From contig NZ_RCZG01000002.1 of the NCBI RefSeq assembly GCF_006439015.1, forward strand, positions 248,001 to 312,000: DNA of 64,000 nucleotides, read 5' to 3'. The notes under the pieces are model-generated. The model saw only the letters and a program-made list of their open reading frames with translations, ran no database searches and was not told where the DNA came from. Each line of letters begins with the position of its first letter. The first letter of the stretch is position 1. The position numbers and the translations under genes are program-made. Below, one piece after another: positions 48,595 through 57,473 of the stretch. Origin of the DNA: Mycolicibacterium hodleri. Lineage in GTDB: Bacteria; Actinomycetota; Actinomycetes; Mycobacteriales; Mycobacteriaceae.

Positions 48595-49467
48595 GTGACT
48601 AGCCAGGTGCCGCCGATCGAGGGTGTGCGAAGGTCCTACGTGGAGGCCCGCGGGGTGCGCTTCCACGTGACCGAGTCGGGTCCGGAAGATAGCAGACCCG
48701 TGCTTGCGCTGCACGGGTGGCCGCAGCACCACTGGGTGTATCGGGATCTGCTCGCGGACCCCCCGCCCGGCCTGCGCATCATCGCTCCCGATCTTCCGGG
48801 CTACGGGTGGTCTGGGCCTGCGCCGCACCGATGGGCCAAGGACGACGTCGCCGCCGACGTGTTGGCGTTGATGGACGCGATGGGTCTGGACCGGGTACTG
48901 CTCGTCGGCCACGACTGGGGTGGCTTCGTGGGATATCGGATGCTGTTTGCCGCCCCGGAGCGGTTCGACGGCTATCTGGTGATGAACATGGCGCACCCCT
49001 GGGTGACCCCGCGCGTCCTGCTGCCGACGTTCTGGCGATTGCTGACCTATCAACCCATGATGGCCACGGTCGGCGTGCAAGTGCACCAGCGCACCAAGAT
49101 CATCGAGCGGATGGCGTTCGGTAGCGGACCCAAGAGTCATCGCCTGGACCCCGCGATCGTCCGCGTGTACACCGAGCGGTTCCACGACCCCGTAGTCGCG
49201 CGCACGGCGAGGGATACCTACCGCACCTTCCTGCTGCGCGAGGTACCGGCGAGTGCGCGCCATCCCGAGAACCGGCGCGTGACGGTACCCATTCGGGTGC
49301 TCTTCGGTACGGGAGACTTCGCCGTGCACCAGTCACTCGCCGACCCCGAGACCGCCAACGCCGACGACTACACTTTCGAACCGGTCGATTCCGGACACTT
49401 CGTCATCGACGAGCGTCCGGATCTGGTGCGGGCGAAGCTGATCGCGCTCGCGGAGGAGACCGGCTGA
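48595..49467 (+). CDS. Alpha/beta hydrolase, epoxide-hydrolase-like
   Basis: 290-residue alpha/beta hydrolase. HGWP at residues 40-43 forms the oxyanion hole as in epoxide hydrolases and dehalogenases; the nucleophile is Asp107 in 'GHDWGG'; the catalytic His is in 'DSGHFVIDE' near the C-terminus. A helical cap lies between ('HPWVTPRVLLPTFWRLLTYQ'). Aspartate as nucleophile supports epoxide hydrolysis or haloacid/haloalkane chemistry rather than esterase activity. Start GTG 48595 fits a leaderless promoter, 42 bp from divergent prpE. A long hairpin follows the stop. Confidence 0.88.
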   Translation: MTSQVPPIEGVRRSYVEARGVRFHVTESGPEDSRPVLALHGWPQHHWVYRDLLADPPPGLRIIAPDLPGYGWSGPAPHRWAKDDVAADVLALMDAMGLDRVLLVGHDWGGFVGYRMLFAAPERFDGYLVMNMAHPWVTPRVLLPTFWRLLTYQPMMATVGVQVHQRTKIIERMAFGSGPKSHRLDPAIVRVYTERFHDPVVARTARDTYRTFLLREVPASARHPENRRVTVPIRVLFGTGDFAVHQSLADPETANADDYTFEPVDSGHFVIDERPDLVRAKLIALAEETG

Positions 49468-49480
49468 GTTCGCGCATCGC

Positions 49481-49532
49481 TTGTGCGGGTTTTCGTCGAA
49501 GAATGGCCGCGATTCGACGAAAACCCACACAA
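49481..49532. terminator. 52-bp near-perfect inverted repeat (terminator or mobile palindrome)
   Basis: Arms TTGTGCGGGTTTTCGTCGAA (49481-49500) and TTCGACGAAAACCCACACAA (49513-49532) pair at 19 of 20 positions, the exception being C against A, with a 12-nt loop. It begins 14 bp after the hydrolase stop and ends 28 bp before the methyltransferase start. No T-run follows, which is common for mycobacterial terminators. Confidence 0.75.
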
Positions 49533-49560
49533 TGGGCGCCGCGGTCTGAAGATTGATCGC

Positions 49561-50394
49561 ATGACCGATGATTGGCGCGCCATCAACCTGGCGAACTGGG
49601 AGTCGCGGGTGCCGATGCACACCGGCGTGGGCGGCTACGACCTCGCGAGCTTCGACGACCCCGCCTACCTGTCACCGGTAGTGCGCTACGACCTGCCACG
49701 GCTCGGACGGCTCGACGGGCTCGACGTCGTGCATCTGCAGTGTCACATCGGCACCGATACGGTGTCGCTGGACCGGTTGGGTGCGAAATCCGTTACTGGA
49801 CTGGACTTCTCGCCGTCCGCCGTGGAGGCGGGACGTGTGTTGGCCGCTCGCGCTGGTGCCAATGTCACCTTCGTCGAGGCGGACGTGCACGACGCGGTCG
49901 ACGCTCTCGGCCCCGGCTGCACCGACGTCGTCTACACCGGCATCGGTGCGCTGTGTTGGCTGCCCGACATTCGGCGGTGGGCGGGCATCGTGGCCGCGTT
50001 GTTGCGGCCGGGTGGTCGCCTGTTCGTCAGGGAGGGGCACCCGGTCCTGTGGGCGATGAGCGATCCCCGTCCCGACGGCCTGCTGGTGATCGAGTACCCG
50101 TACTTCGAGACTCCCGGGACGCTGTTCGTCGAGCACGAGAGCTACTTGGGATCGGGCGCGGTGCCGTCCCCGGAATCGATCGTGTTCAACCACGGTCTGG
50201 GTGAGATCTTCTCGGCGCTTCTCGACGCCGGACTCACCATCACGGGCTTCGAGGAGCATCGGGAACTGGCGTGGAACTTCTTCGACGAGGCAATGTCGGC
50301 GAGCCCTGACTTCGAGGGCGAGTTCGTCCTGACCGAGGGCGGCGAGCGGATGCCGATGACCTACACGCTGCAGGCGGTCAAGGCGGGACCCTAG
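49561..50394 (+). CDS. Class I SAM-dependent methyltransferase
   Basis: 277-residue methyltransferase of unknown substrate. The SAM-binding motif I is 'DVVHLQCHIGTDTVSLDRLG' (Gly-rich turn as H-I-G), followed by 'VTGLDFSPSAVEAG', 'VTFVEADVHD' and 'DVVYTGIGALCWLPDIRRW'. The C-terminal part ('PGTLFVEHESYLGSG', 'LTITGFEEHRELAWNFF') is a small substrate-cap. Similar short proteins with the 'NLANWESRVPMHT' start are found in many actinobacteria. Start ATG 49561. A strong inverted repeat sits just upstream. Confidence 0.88.
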   Translation: MTDDWRAINLANWESRVPMHTGVGGYDLASFDDPAYLSPVVRYDLPRLGRLDGLDVVHLQCHIGTDTVSLDRLGAKSVTGLDFSPSAVEAGRVLAARAGANVTFVEADVHDAVDALGPGCTDVVYTGIGALCWLPDIRRWAGIVAALLRPGGRLFVREGHPVLWAMSDPRPDGLLVIEYPYFETPGTLFVEHESYLGSGAVPSPESIVFNHGLGEIFSALLDAGLTITGFEEHRELAWNFFDEAMSASPDFEGEFVLTEGGERMPMTYTLQAVKAGP

Positions 50395-50549
50395 GACCGC
50401 GACGACCGGGCGGATCCAGTCCCCTCCTCTGGACCCGCCCGTGCACGGCAAATATAAACAATGACGTTCATCATTAGCAATCGCTGGCGCGCCGTCAGCG
50501 CGCCTACACTCGAGATTCTCGAGGGAGATCGCGGCGAACGAGGTCGAGG

Positions 50550-51155
50550 ATGAACGTCAGCAAGCGACTCAGTCCTGGACGGCACCAGCTCAGCCGTGAC
50601 GAGGTAAGGAACAACCAGCGAAATCGCATCTTCGGTGCGCTCGAAACCGTGATGTCAGCTAAGGGATACTCCGACACCAGCGTGGCCGACATCATCAAGA
50701 GCGCTGGGGTCTCGCGGCAGACCTTCTATGAGCTCTTCTGCTCCAAGCAGGACTGCTTCCTGGCGAGCTTCGGCCGCAGACAAGCCGCGGTGATCGAAGC
50801 GATGCGCGAAGCGGTCTGGACTGGCTCTCCAATGGACCGCTTCGGCAGCCTGTTGCGGACCTACCTGGCGATCATGGCGAGTGATCAGGACCTGTCCCGC
50901 ACCCATCTGATCGGCGTGTACTCGGCAGGCTCGGAGGCCATCGCCAAGCGCGCACAGATGCAGCAGCAGTTCGTCGATGGTGTCGCCGAAGTCTTCGATG
51001 CCCGGTCGGATCAGGATCGCTTCGCCTGTCAGGCTCTCGTTGCGGCGATCGCCACCCTGGTGACCCACGCCCTGCTCGCCGACGATCCTCAGGTGGTGCT
51101 AGACCTCTACGAACCGCTCGTCGGTGTCGCCGCGAAGTTGATGGCAGAGCGCTAG
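50550..51155 (+). CDS. TetR-family regulator
   Basis: 201 residues. Helix-turn-helix region at about residues 20-68 ('GYSDTSVADIIKSAGVSRQTFYELF'), helical ligand-binding domain after it. ATG 50550 has GAGG just upstream, with -10-like TACACT at 50505-50510. The AT-rich upstream region has AATGA/TCATT inverted halves (50460-50464 and 50471-50475). Its stop is 2 bp from the stop of convergent kdpE. Target and ligand are unknown; the methyltransferase gene beside it is a candidate. Confidence 0.88.
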   Translation: MNVSKRLSPGRHQLSRDEVRNNQRNRIFGALETVMSAKGYSDTSVADIIKSAGVSRQTFYELFCSKQDCFLASFGRRQAAVIEAMREAVWTGSPMDRFGSLLRTYLAIMASDQDLSRTHLIGVYSAGSEAIAKRAQMQQQFVDGVAEVFDARSDQDRFACQALVAAIATLVTHALLADDPQVVLDLYEPLVGVAAKLMAER

Positions 51156-51157
51156 TC

Positions 51158-51847
51158 CTACTCCTGAAATCGGTAGCCCATGCCTGCCTCGGTGAGCAGG
51201 TGCTTGGGATGGCTGGGGTCGACTTCGAGCTTGCGCCGCAATTGCGCCAGGTACACCCGTAGGTAGTGGGTCTCCTTGGCGTAGGCCTGCCCCCACACCT
51301 CCTTGAGCAGCTCCTCGCGGCCGACCAGCTTGCCTCGGTTGCGGACCAGCATCTCCAGCATGCCCCACTCGGTCGGGGTCAGATGTACTTCGGCGCCGTT
51401 CTTCGTGACCTTCTTGGCAGCCAAATCGACGGTGAACGAGGATGTTTCGATCACCGGCTGGTCTGTCTCCGAAGCGGCGGTGCCGCGGCGTACGGCGGCC
51501 CGCAGTCGGGCGAGGAACTCGTCCATGCCGAAGGGTTTCGTGACGTAGTCGTCGGCGCCGGCGTCGAGCGCCTCGACCTTGTCCGAGGAGTCGGTGCGCG
51601 CGGACAGCACGATGACGGGTGCGGTGAGCCAACCCCTCAGCCCTTCCAGCACCTCGATGCCGGACATGTCGGGCAGGCCAAGATCGAGGACGACCACGTC
51701 GGGCTTGTGCTCGGCGGCGGCCCGCAGGGCGAGCGCGCCCGTGGCCGCGGTGTCCACCTCGTACCCGCGCACGGACAGGTTGATGCGCAGGGCGCGCAGG
51801 ATCTGCGGCTCGTCATCGATCACCAGTACCCGGATCTTGGTGGTCAC
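51158..51847 (-). CDS. kdpE: KdpE response regulator
   Basis: OmpR-family regulator of 229 residues. Receiver domain with phosphorylation site Asp55 ('VVVLDLGLPD'), acidic pair Asp11-Asp12 and 'TKPF'; C-terminal winged helix ('HLTPTEWGMLEMLVRN', 'LRVYLAQLRRKLE', 'GMGYRF'). Activates the kdp operon under potassium limitation. The start overlaps the kdpD stop (ATGA), so expression is coupled. Direct repeats CGTCAAG upstream of the operon are its likely binding site. Confidence 0.96.
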   Translation of the reverse strand: MTTKIRVLVIDDEPQILRALRINLSVRGYEVDTAATGALALRAAAEHKPDVVVLDLGLPDMSGIEVLEGLRGWLTAPVIVLSARTDSSDKVEALDAGADDYVTKPFGMDEFLARLRAAVRRGTAASETDQPVIETSSFTVDLAAKKVTKNGAEVHLTPTEWGMLEMLVRNRGKLVGREELLKEVWGQAYAKETHYLRVYLAQLRRKLEVDPSHPKHLLTEAGMGYRFQE

Positions 51848-54387
51848 AGGTCATCCCCTGGAGCGGCGAGGTCGACCACGACGGTCAGTCCGCCGCCGGG
51901 CGTGTCCGTGGCAGCGATGGTCCCGCCCATGGCTTCGACGAACCCGCGTGCGACCGAAAGGCCAAGGCCCACACCGGTGCTGTTGTCGTGATCGCCCATG
52001 CGCTGAAACGGTGCGAACATCTGCTCCTCGGCACCGCGTGCGACGCCCTTACCCTCGTCGACGACGGCGATCACCACGCGATCGCCCATCCGCGCTGCGT
52101 TGACGCGCACCGGACCGTCGGCCGCGTAGCGCAAGGAATTGTCGATGAGGTTCACCAACACCCGTTCCAACAGGCCAATGTCGGCCATGGCCACGGCGTC
52201 GCCGACTTCGACCTTGACCCGGTCGGCTCCCGAACCGCCGAATCCGGCGGCACCCCGGCTGATTCCGAGCAGCGACCGCTGCACGACCTCCTCCAGATAC
52301 ACCCGTCGCAGCTCGGGTTTCACGACACCGGCAGCCAGCCGCGACGAGTCGAGGAGGTTGCCGACGAGTGCCGTCAGCTGATCGATGGACTCCTCGACCG
52401 TGGCGAGCAGCTCGGCGGTATCCTCGGCGGAGAAGTGGATGTCGACGCTTCGCAGGCTGGAGACCGATGCCTTCGCGGCGGCCAAGGGCGTCCGCAGGTC
52501 GTGGCTGACGGCCGAGAGCAGCGAGCGGCGCAGTTCGTCGGCCTTGGCGATGGCCTCGGCTTGACCGGCGTCTTCGATCAATTGGCGCTGTCGGATCAAT
52601 CCGGCGGCCTGATTGGCGACCGCGCCGAGCACTCGGCGGTCCCGGGCGGTGAGCGCTTTGCCGGTCATCAGCATCCAGAACTCATCGTCGCCGACCTCTA
52701 CGGCGGTGTCGGCGGAATCGACGTCGACGCACGGATCGTCGCCGACGCACGCGACGATCGAGGAGCCATCGGGGCCCTCCCGCAGCATGCTCACCGAACG
52801 CTGGGAGTAGGTCTCTCTGACCCGTTCCAGGAGCGTGGTGAGATCGGCGCCGCGCAGGACGGAGCCGGCGAACAGCGCAAGCAGTTCGGCTTCCTGGGAG
52901 GCGCGTCTGGCTTCGCGCGACCGGTTCGCCGCGCCGTCGACCAGGGCCGCGACCGCCACCGCGACCGCCAGCAGCACTACGACGGTGACGGCGCTGTCGG
53001 GTTCGGCCATCGTGAAGGTGTACTTCGGCTCCACCAGGAAGTAGTTGAGCAGGAGCCCGGAGAACAGGGCGGACAGCGCCGCCGGGGCGACCCCGCCGAG
53101 CAGCGCAACCACCAGCACGCCGACGAAGAAGAGAGCACTTTCGCCGCCGATGCCGAGGAACCGCTGGAGGAAGAACACCGTGACCGCACAGGTGACGGAT
53201 GGGACGATGGCCGCAGCCAGCCAGGACGTGAGGTGGCGCTGCCGCGGCGTCAACGACGCCAGCGTCACGCCCGGCGCGGTCTCGTCGTGGGTGACCATGT
53301 GGACGTCGATCTTCCCGGAGTGCTGCACCGTCGCCGCGCCGATGCCCTCCTCGAAGATGCGGGCCCAGCGCGATCGCCGTGACGTTCCGAGCACCAGCTG
53401 CGTGGCATTGATCTCGCGGGCGAAGTCCAGCAGCGCGGCGGGAACGTCGTCGCCGACGACGGTGTGCACGGTGGCGCCGAGGCTGGTGGCCAGTTCCCGT
53501 ACCTTGCCCATCTGCGGGGCGGAGACCCCGGCGAGGCCGTCGCCGCGCACGACGTGGACGATCATCAGTTCGGCACTCGACTTGGAGGCGATGCGGGAGG
53601 CGCGTCGGACGAGAGTCTCGGATTCGGGTCCGCCGGTGACGGCGACGACGACCCGTTCGCGGGCCTCCCAGGTAGCGGTGATCTTGTTCTCGGCGCGGTA
53701 CTTCGACAGTGCGGCGTCGACCTGGTCGGCGAGCCACAGCAGCGCGAGTTCGCGCAGTGCGGTGAGGTTCCCACGCCGGAAGTAGTTGCTCAGGGCGGCG
53801 TCGATGCGTTCGGGGGCATAGACGTTCCCGTGAGAGAGCCTGCGCCGCAAAGCCTCCGGGGTGATGTCGACGAGTTCGATCTGAGCCGCCCCGCGCACCA
53901 CCGAGTCGGGCACGGTCTCCTGCTGCTCGATCCCGGTGATCTGGGCCACCACGTCGTTGAGGCTCTCCAGGTGTTGGACGTTGACGGTGGAGATGACGGA
54001 GATCCCCGCCGCGAGCAACTCCTCGACGTCCTGCCAGCGTTTCGCGTTCTTGCTGCCAGGGGTGTTGGTGTGGGCGAGCTCGTCGACGAGCACCACCTCG
54101 GGGTGGCGGGCCAGTACCCCGGGCACGTCGAGTTCGGCGAATCGCCCACCCCGGTAGTCGACGTACCGGGGTGCGACGACCTCGATGCCATCGAACATAT
54201 CGGCGGTCTTCTTGCGGCCGTGGGTCTCCACGACCGCGGCGACCAGGTCGGTGCCGCGCTCCACTCGGCGGTGAGCCTCGCCCAGCATCGCGAACGTCTT
54301 GCCGACCCCGGGTGCCGCACCCAGATAGATGCGCAGTTCTCCGCGCTTGATTCCGGGTTGGGTGGCACTCACATCCTCATCATCCAC
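51844..54387 (-). CDS. kdpD: KdpD sensor histidine kinase
   Basis: 847-residue sensor. KdpD N-terminal domain with Walker A G-A-A-P-G-V-G-K-T (residues 23-31), Usp domain (about 245-365), four close membrane segments (about 390-490), a GAF-like linker, phospho-acceptor His629 in 'AVSHDLRTPLAAAK', and an ATPase domain with 'NLIDNSLRY' and 'GVGLGLSVA'. Start GTG 54387 is 8 bp after kdpC; a nearby GTG further in is possible. Functions with KdpE. Confidence 0.96.
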   Translation of the reverse strand: MDDEDVSATQPGIKRGELRIYLGAAPGVGKTFAMLGEAHRRVERGTDLVAAVVETHGRKKTADMFDGIEVVAPRYVDYRGGRFAELDVPGVLARHPEVVLVDELAHTNTPGSKNAKRWQDVEELLAAGISVISTVNVQHLESLNDVVAQITGIEQQETVPDSVVRGAAQIELVDITPEALRRRLSHGNVYAPERIDAALSNYFRRGNLTALRELALLWLADQVDAALSKYRAENKITATWEARERVVVAVTGGPESETLVRRASRIASKSSAELMIVHVVRGDGLAGVSAPQMGKVRELATSLGATVHTVVGDDVPAALLDFAREINATQLVLGTSRRSRWARIFEEGIGAATVQHSGKIDVHMVTHDETAPGVTLASLTPRQRHLTSWLAAAIVPSVTCAVTVFFLQRFLGIGGESALFFVGVLVVALLGGVAPAALSALFSGLLLNYFLVEPKYTFTMAEPDSAVTVVVLLAVAVAVAALVDGAANRSREARRASQEAELLALFAGSVLRGADLTTLLERVRETYSQRSVSMLREGPDGSSIVACVGDDPCVDVDSADTAVEVGDDEFWMLMTGKALTARDRRVLGAVANQAAGLIRQRQLIEDAGQAEAIAKADELRRSLLSAVSHDLRTPLAAAKASVSSLRSVDIHFSAEDTAELLATVEESIDQLTALVGNLLDSSRLAAGVVKPELRRVYLEEVVQRSLLGISRGAAGFGGSGADRVKVEVGDAVAMADIGLLERVLVNLIDNSLRYAADGPVRVNAARMGDRVVIAVVDEGKGVARGAEEQMFAPFQRMGDHDNSTGVGLGLSVARGFVEAMGGTIAATDTPGGGLTVVVDLAAPGDDL

Positions 54388-54395
54388 CTGCCCGC

Positions 54396-55319
54396 TCAGC
54401 TCCTCACGGGATACTTCTGATCGAGCGCGAGGTTGAGTTCCAGCACGTTCACCCTCGCCTCGCCCATGAAGCCCAGATCGCGTCCGTAGGTGTTGTCCGC
54501 CAGTAGGTTACGCACCTCGTCGGCGCTGATGCCACGAGTCTTGGCGACGCGGCCGACCTGGATGTCGGCGTAGGCGGGGGAGATGTTGGGATCCAGCCCG
54601 CTGCCGCTGGCGGTCACGGCATCAGCGGGCACCGCCGGGCTGGCGGGCGCCGCACCCCGGATTGGCACGATCTGGCCGATCGTGTAGTCCTCGCCGAACT
54701 TCGCGCATTCCACCTTGACGCCCTCGTAGATGTCGAGGAACGGTGCCTTGGTCATCGCGCACGGCTGGTTGAGGCTCACCACCCGGGTGGGTTTCACCAC
54801 GTTGCCGCGCGCGTCACGCGGGCCGATGACGGACAGCACGGCGCCGACTCCGTCGCCGGTGCAGAACGGACGCGACCCGTCGACCCCTTCGAGCGCGCCA
54901 ATGGCCAGGCTGCGCGAACACACCAGCGTGAGGAGGCTGGCCTTGTACCCGGCGTCAGCGGGATCGGTGCCCGCCGCCACCTGGGCGGGGTCGGCGGGGG
55001 TGTCCACGATGTCCTCCGGCCCGAGGTTGCTGGCGCTGGTGGCCAGCGGATCGTAGCCGTCTCCGGCGGCGGACGGTCGGCTCTGGAAGTACTGCGGCAG
55101 GGGGTTTCCGCTGGCGTCGGTGAACGACTGGCCAATCAGCGAACTGCCGACCGGCTTCCCATCGACTGCGATGATCGAGCCCTGCGCCCTGTGGTCGAGA
55201 CCTGGAAGCTGGGCGATGGCCCACACGACGAGCGGGTAGGCGACGCCGGTGATCACGGTGAGCACCAGGAGTGCGCGCAGTGCGGCCCAGTGTTGGCGAA
55301 TGAGGTTGGAAACGTTCAT
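54396..55319 (-). CDS. kdpC: Potassium-transporting ATPase subunit KdpC, long form
   Basis: 307 residues, about 100 more than usual. One N-terminal membrane segment ('LRALLVLTVITGVAYPLVVWA'), then the conserved 'GSSLIGQSFTD ... YFQSRPSA' block and 'YDPLATSASNLGP'. An insertion of roughly 90-110 residues follows (about 105-230) with Cys134, 153, 187 and 205, before the conserved end 'ADAVTASGSGLDPNISPAYA' and 'VNVLELNLALD'. The insertion would lie outside the membrane, where the cysteines could form two disulfides. Long KdpC variants occur in actinobacteria. Start ATG 55319, 2 bp after kdpB. Confidence 0.94.
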   Translation of the reverse strand: MNVSNLIRQHWAALRALLVLTVITGVAYPLVVWAIAQLPGLDHRAQGSIIAVDGKPVGSSLIGQSFTDASGNPLPQYFQSRPSAAGDGYDPLATSASNLGPEDIVDTPADPAQVAAGTDPADAGYKASLLTLVCSRSLAIGALEGVDGSRPFCTGDGVGAVLSVIGPRDARGNVVKPTRVVSLNQPCAMTKAPFLDIYEGVKVECAKFGEDYTIGQIVPIRGAAPASPAVPADAVTASGSGLDPNISPAYADIQVGRVAKTRGISADEVRNLLADNTYGRDLGFMGEARVNVLELNLALDQKYPVRS

Positions 55320-55321
55320 GT

Positions 55322-57472
55322 TCAGGACATCCCAGGAAGGAGTTGGACGACGAGATCGATGAGCTTGATCCCGATGAATGGGGCGATGATGCCGCCGATG
55401 CCGTAGACGGAGAGGTTGCGACTCAACAGCTTCGACGCGCTACTCGGGGTGTATTTCACACCGCGCAGCGAGAGCGGGATCAGCGCGATGATGATGATGG
55501 CGTTGAAGATGACCGCTGACAGGATCGCCGACGTCGGACTGTGCAGGCGCATGACGTTCAGTAGGTCGAGGCCGGGGAACAGTGCGACGAACATCGCCGG
55601 GATGATCGCGAAGTACTTGGCGATGTCGTTGGCGATCGAGAACGTCGTCAGGGCTCCTCGGGTGATGAGAAGCTGCTTGCCGATTTCCACGATCTCGATG
55701 AGCTTGGTCGGGTCGGAGTCGAGGTCAACCATGTTGCCGGCCTCCTTGGCCGCCGACGTGCCCGTGTTCATCGCGACACCGACGTCGGCCTGGGCCAGTG
55801 CGGGCGCGTCGTTGGTGCCGTCGCCGGTCATGGCGACGAGCTTGCCGCCCTCCTGCTCGCTCTTGATCAGCGCCAGCTTGTCCTCGGGAGTGGCCTCGGC
55901 GAGGAAGTCGTCGACACCGGCCTCGTCGGCAATTGCCCTGGCCGTCAACGGGTTGTCGCCGGTGATCATCACGGTGCGGATGCCCATCCGGCGCATCTCG
56001 TCGAACCGCTCGCGCATGCCCTCCTTCACGACGTCCTTGAGGTGGATGACGCCGAGCGCGCGCGCCAGGCCATCGCGCACCTCGCCGACCACCAGTGGCG
56101 TTCCGCCGCTGGCGGAGACCTCGTCGACGATGCCTCCGAGTTCCGGAGGCACGGTGCCACCGCTGGAGCGCACCCAGTCGGCGACCGAGGCGGCCGCTCC
56201 CTTGCGCAGCTGGTGGCCATCTTCGAGGTCGACGCCCGACATGCGGGTGGTGGCGGTGAACTCGATCCAGTTGGCGTTGTTCAACTCGCCTGGCGTGCGG
56301 GCTCGCAGGCCGAACCGCTCCTTGGCGAAGACGACGATGGAGCGCCCCTCGGGGGTTTCGTCGGCCAGGCTGGAGAGCTGGGCGGCATCGGCGAACTGTT
56401 CGGGCGTGACGCCGGGCAGTTGGAGGAACGCGCCCGCCTGGCGGTTGCCGAGTGTGATCGTGCCCGTCTTGTCCAGGAGCAGGGTGTTGACGTCACCCGC
56501 GGCCTCCACGGCGCGCCCCGACATGGCGAGCACGTTGCGCTGCACCAGTCGGTCCATGCCTGCGATGCCAATGGCGGACAGAAGGGCGCCGATCGTGGTC
56601 GGGATGAGGCAGACCAGCAGGGCCACCATGACGATCCCGGTGACGCCGTTGCCGTCGAGGGCCTGAGAATCAGGCACACCCGGGTTGTTGGCCTTGGAGA
56701 AGATGGCCAACGGCTGCAGGGTGGCCACCGCGAAGACGAAGATGATGGTCAGCGCGGCCAGCAGGATGTTCAGCGCGATCTCGTTCGGCGTCTTCTGCCG
56801 GTTGGCGCCCTCGACGAGGGCGATCATCCGGTCGATGAAGCTCTCGCCCGGCTTCTGGGTGATCTTGACGACGATGCGGTCCGACAGGACCGTCGTGCCG
56901 CCGGTCACCGCGGACCGGTCGCCGCCGGACTCGCGGATGACCGGAGCAGATTCGCCGGTGATGGCCGATTCGTCAACCGAGGCAATGCCTTCGATGACGT
57001 CACCATCGCCGGGGATCGACTGGCCGGCTTCCACGACGACGATGTCGCCCTGCTGCAGCAGGGGCGCGGCGACCTCCTCCTCGGTTCCGGTGCCGCCCGG
57101 CGTCCAGCCGCTGAGGCGGCGGGCCATGGCGTCGGACTTTGCGCGGCGCAGACTCTCGGCCTGGGCCTTGCCACGGCCCTCGGCGACGGCTTCGGCGAGG
57201 TTGGCGAAGACGACCGTCGCCCACAGCCAGAACACGATCAGCCAGGAGAACCAGGTCGGTTCGCGCACGGCGAGGACGGTGCTCCACACCGCGCCGATCT
57301 CGACGATGAACATCACCGGGTTGCGCCACAGTGTGCGGGGGTCGAGCTTGCGCAGCGCGTCGGGTGTCGACTTCAGCAGCATCTTGGGGTCGAGCAGGCC
57401 GCCCTTGACGTTGCCGCCCTTGGGTTTCGGCTCGTGGCGGTTGGGTGCCGCCTCAGTGGTGGTTACCGACAT
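55322..57472 (-). CDS. kdpB: Potassium-transporting P-type ATPase subunit KdpB
   Basis: Catalytic subunit, 716 residues. Phosphorylation site Asp334 in D-K-T-G-T-I-T, actuator T-G-E-S at 172-175 (its Ser is the site of inhibitory phosphorylation in E. coli KdpB), ion-path '[12 protein letters not shown]' and hinge '[12 protein letters not shown]'. Seven membrane segments. ATG 57472 follows the kdpA stop by one base. Confidence 0.98.
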   Translation of the reverse strand: MSVTTTEAAPNRHEPKPKGGNVKGGLLDPKMLLKSTPDALRKLDPRTLWRNPVMFIVEIGAVWSTVLAVREPTWFSWLIVFWLWATVVFANLAEAVAEGRGKAQAESLRRAKSDAMARRLSGWTPGGTGTEEEVAAPLLQQGDIVVVEAGQSIPGDGDVIEGIASVDESAITGESAPVIRESGGDRSAVTGGTTVLSDRIVVKITQKPGESFIDRMIALVEGANRQKTPNEIALNILLAALTIIFVFAVATLQPLAIFSKANNPGVPDSQALDGNGVTGIVMVALLVCLIPTTIGALLSAIGIAGMDRLVQRNVLAMSGRAVEAAGDVNTLLLDKTGTITLGNRQAGAFLQLPGVTPEQFADAAQLSSLADETPEGRSIVVFAKERFGLRARTPGELNNANWIEFTATTRMSGVDLEDGHQLRKGAAASVADWVRSSGGTVPPELGGIVDEVSASGGTPLVVGEVRDGLARALGVIHLKDVVKEGMRERFDEMRRMGIRTVMITGDNPLTARAIADEAGVDDFLAEATPEDKLALIKSEQEGGKLVAMTGDGTNDAPALAQADVGVAMNTGTSAAKEAGNMVDLDSDPTKLIEIVEIGKQLLITRGALTTFSIANDIAKYFAIIPAMFVALFPGLDLLNVMRLHSPTSAILSAVIFNAIIIIALIPLSLRGVKYTPSSASKLLSRNLSVYGIGGIIAPFIGIKLIDLVVQLLPGMS

Positions 57473-57473
57473 G

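Noticed and set aside
49481..49532. Insertion sequence ends
   Set aside because: No transposase gene and only a 12-nt interior, so it cannot be an IS; reported as a hairpin instead.
52000..53382. A 460-codon frame opposite kdpD
   Set aside because: Asp/Gly/His/Arg-rich antisense shadow of a conserved histidine kinase.
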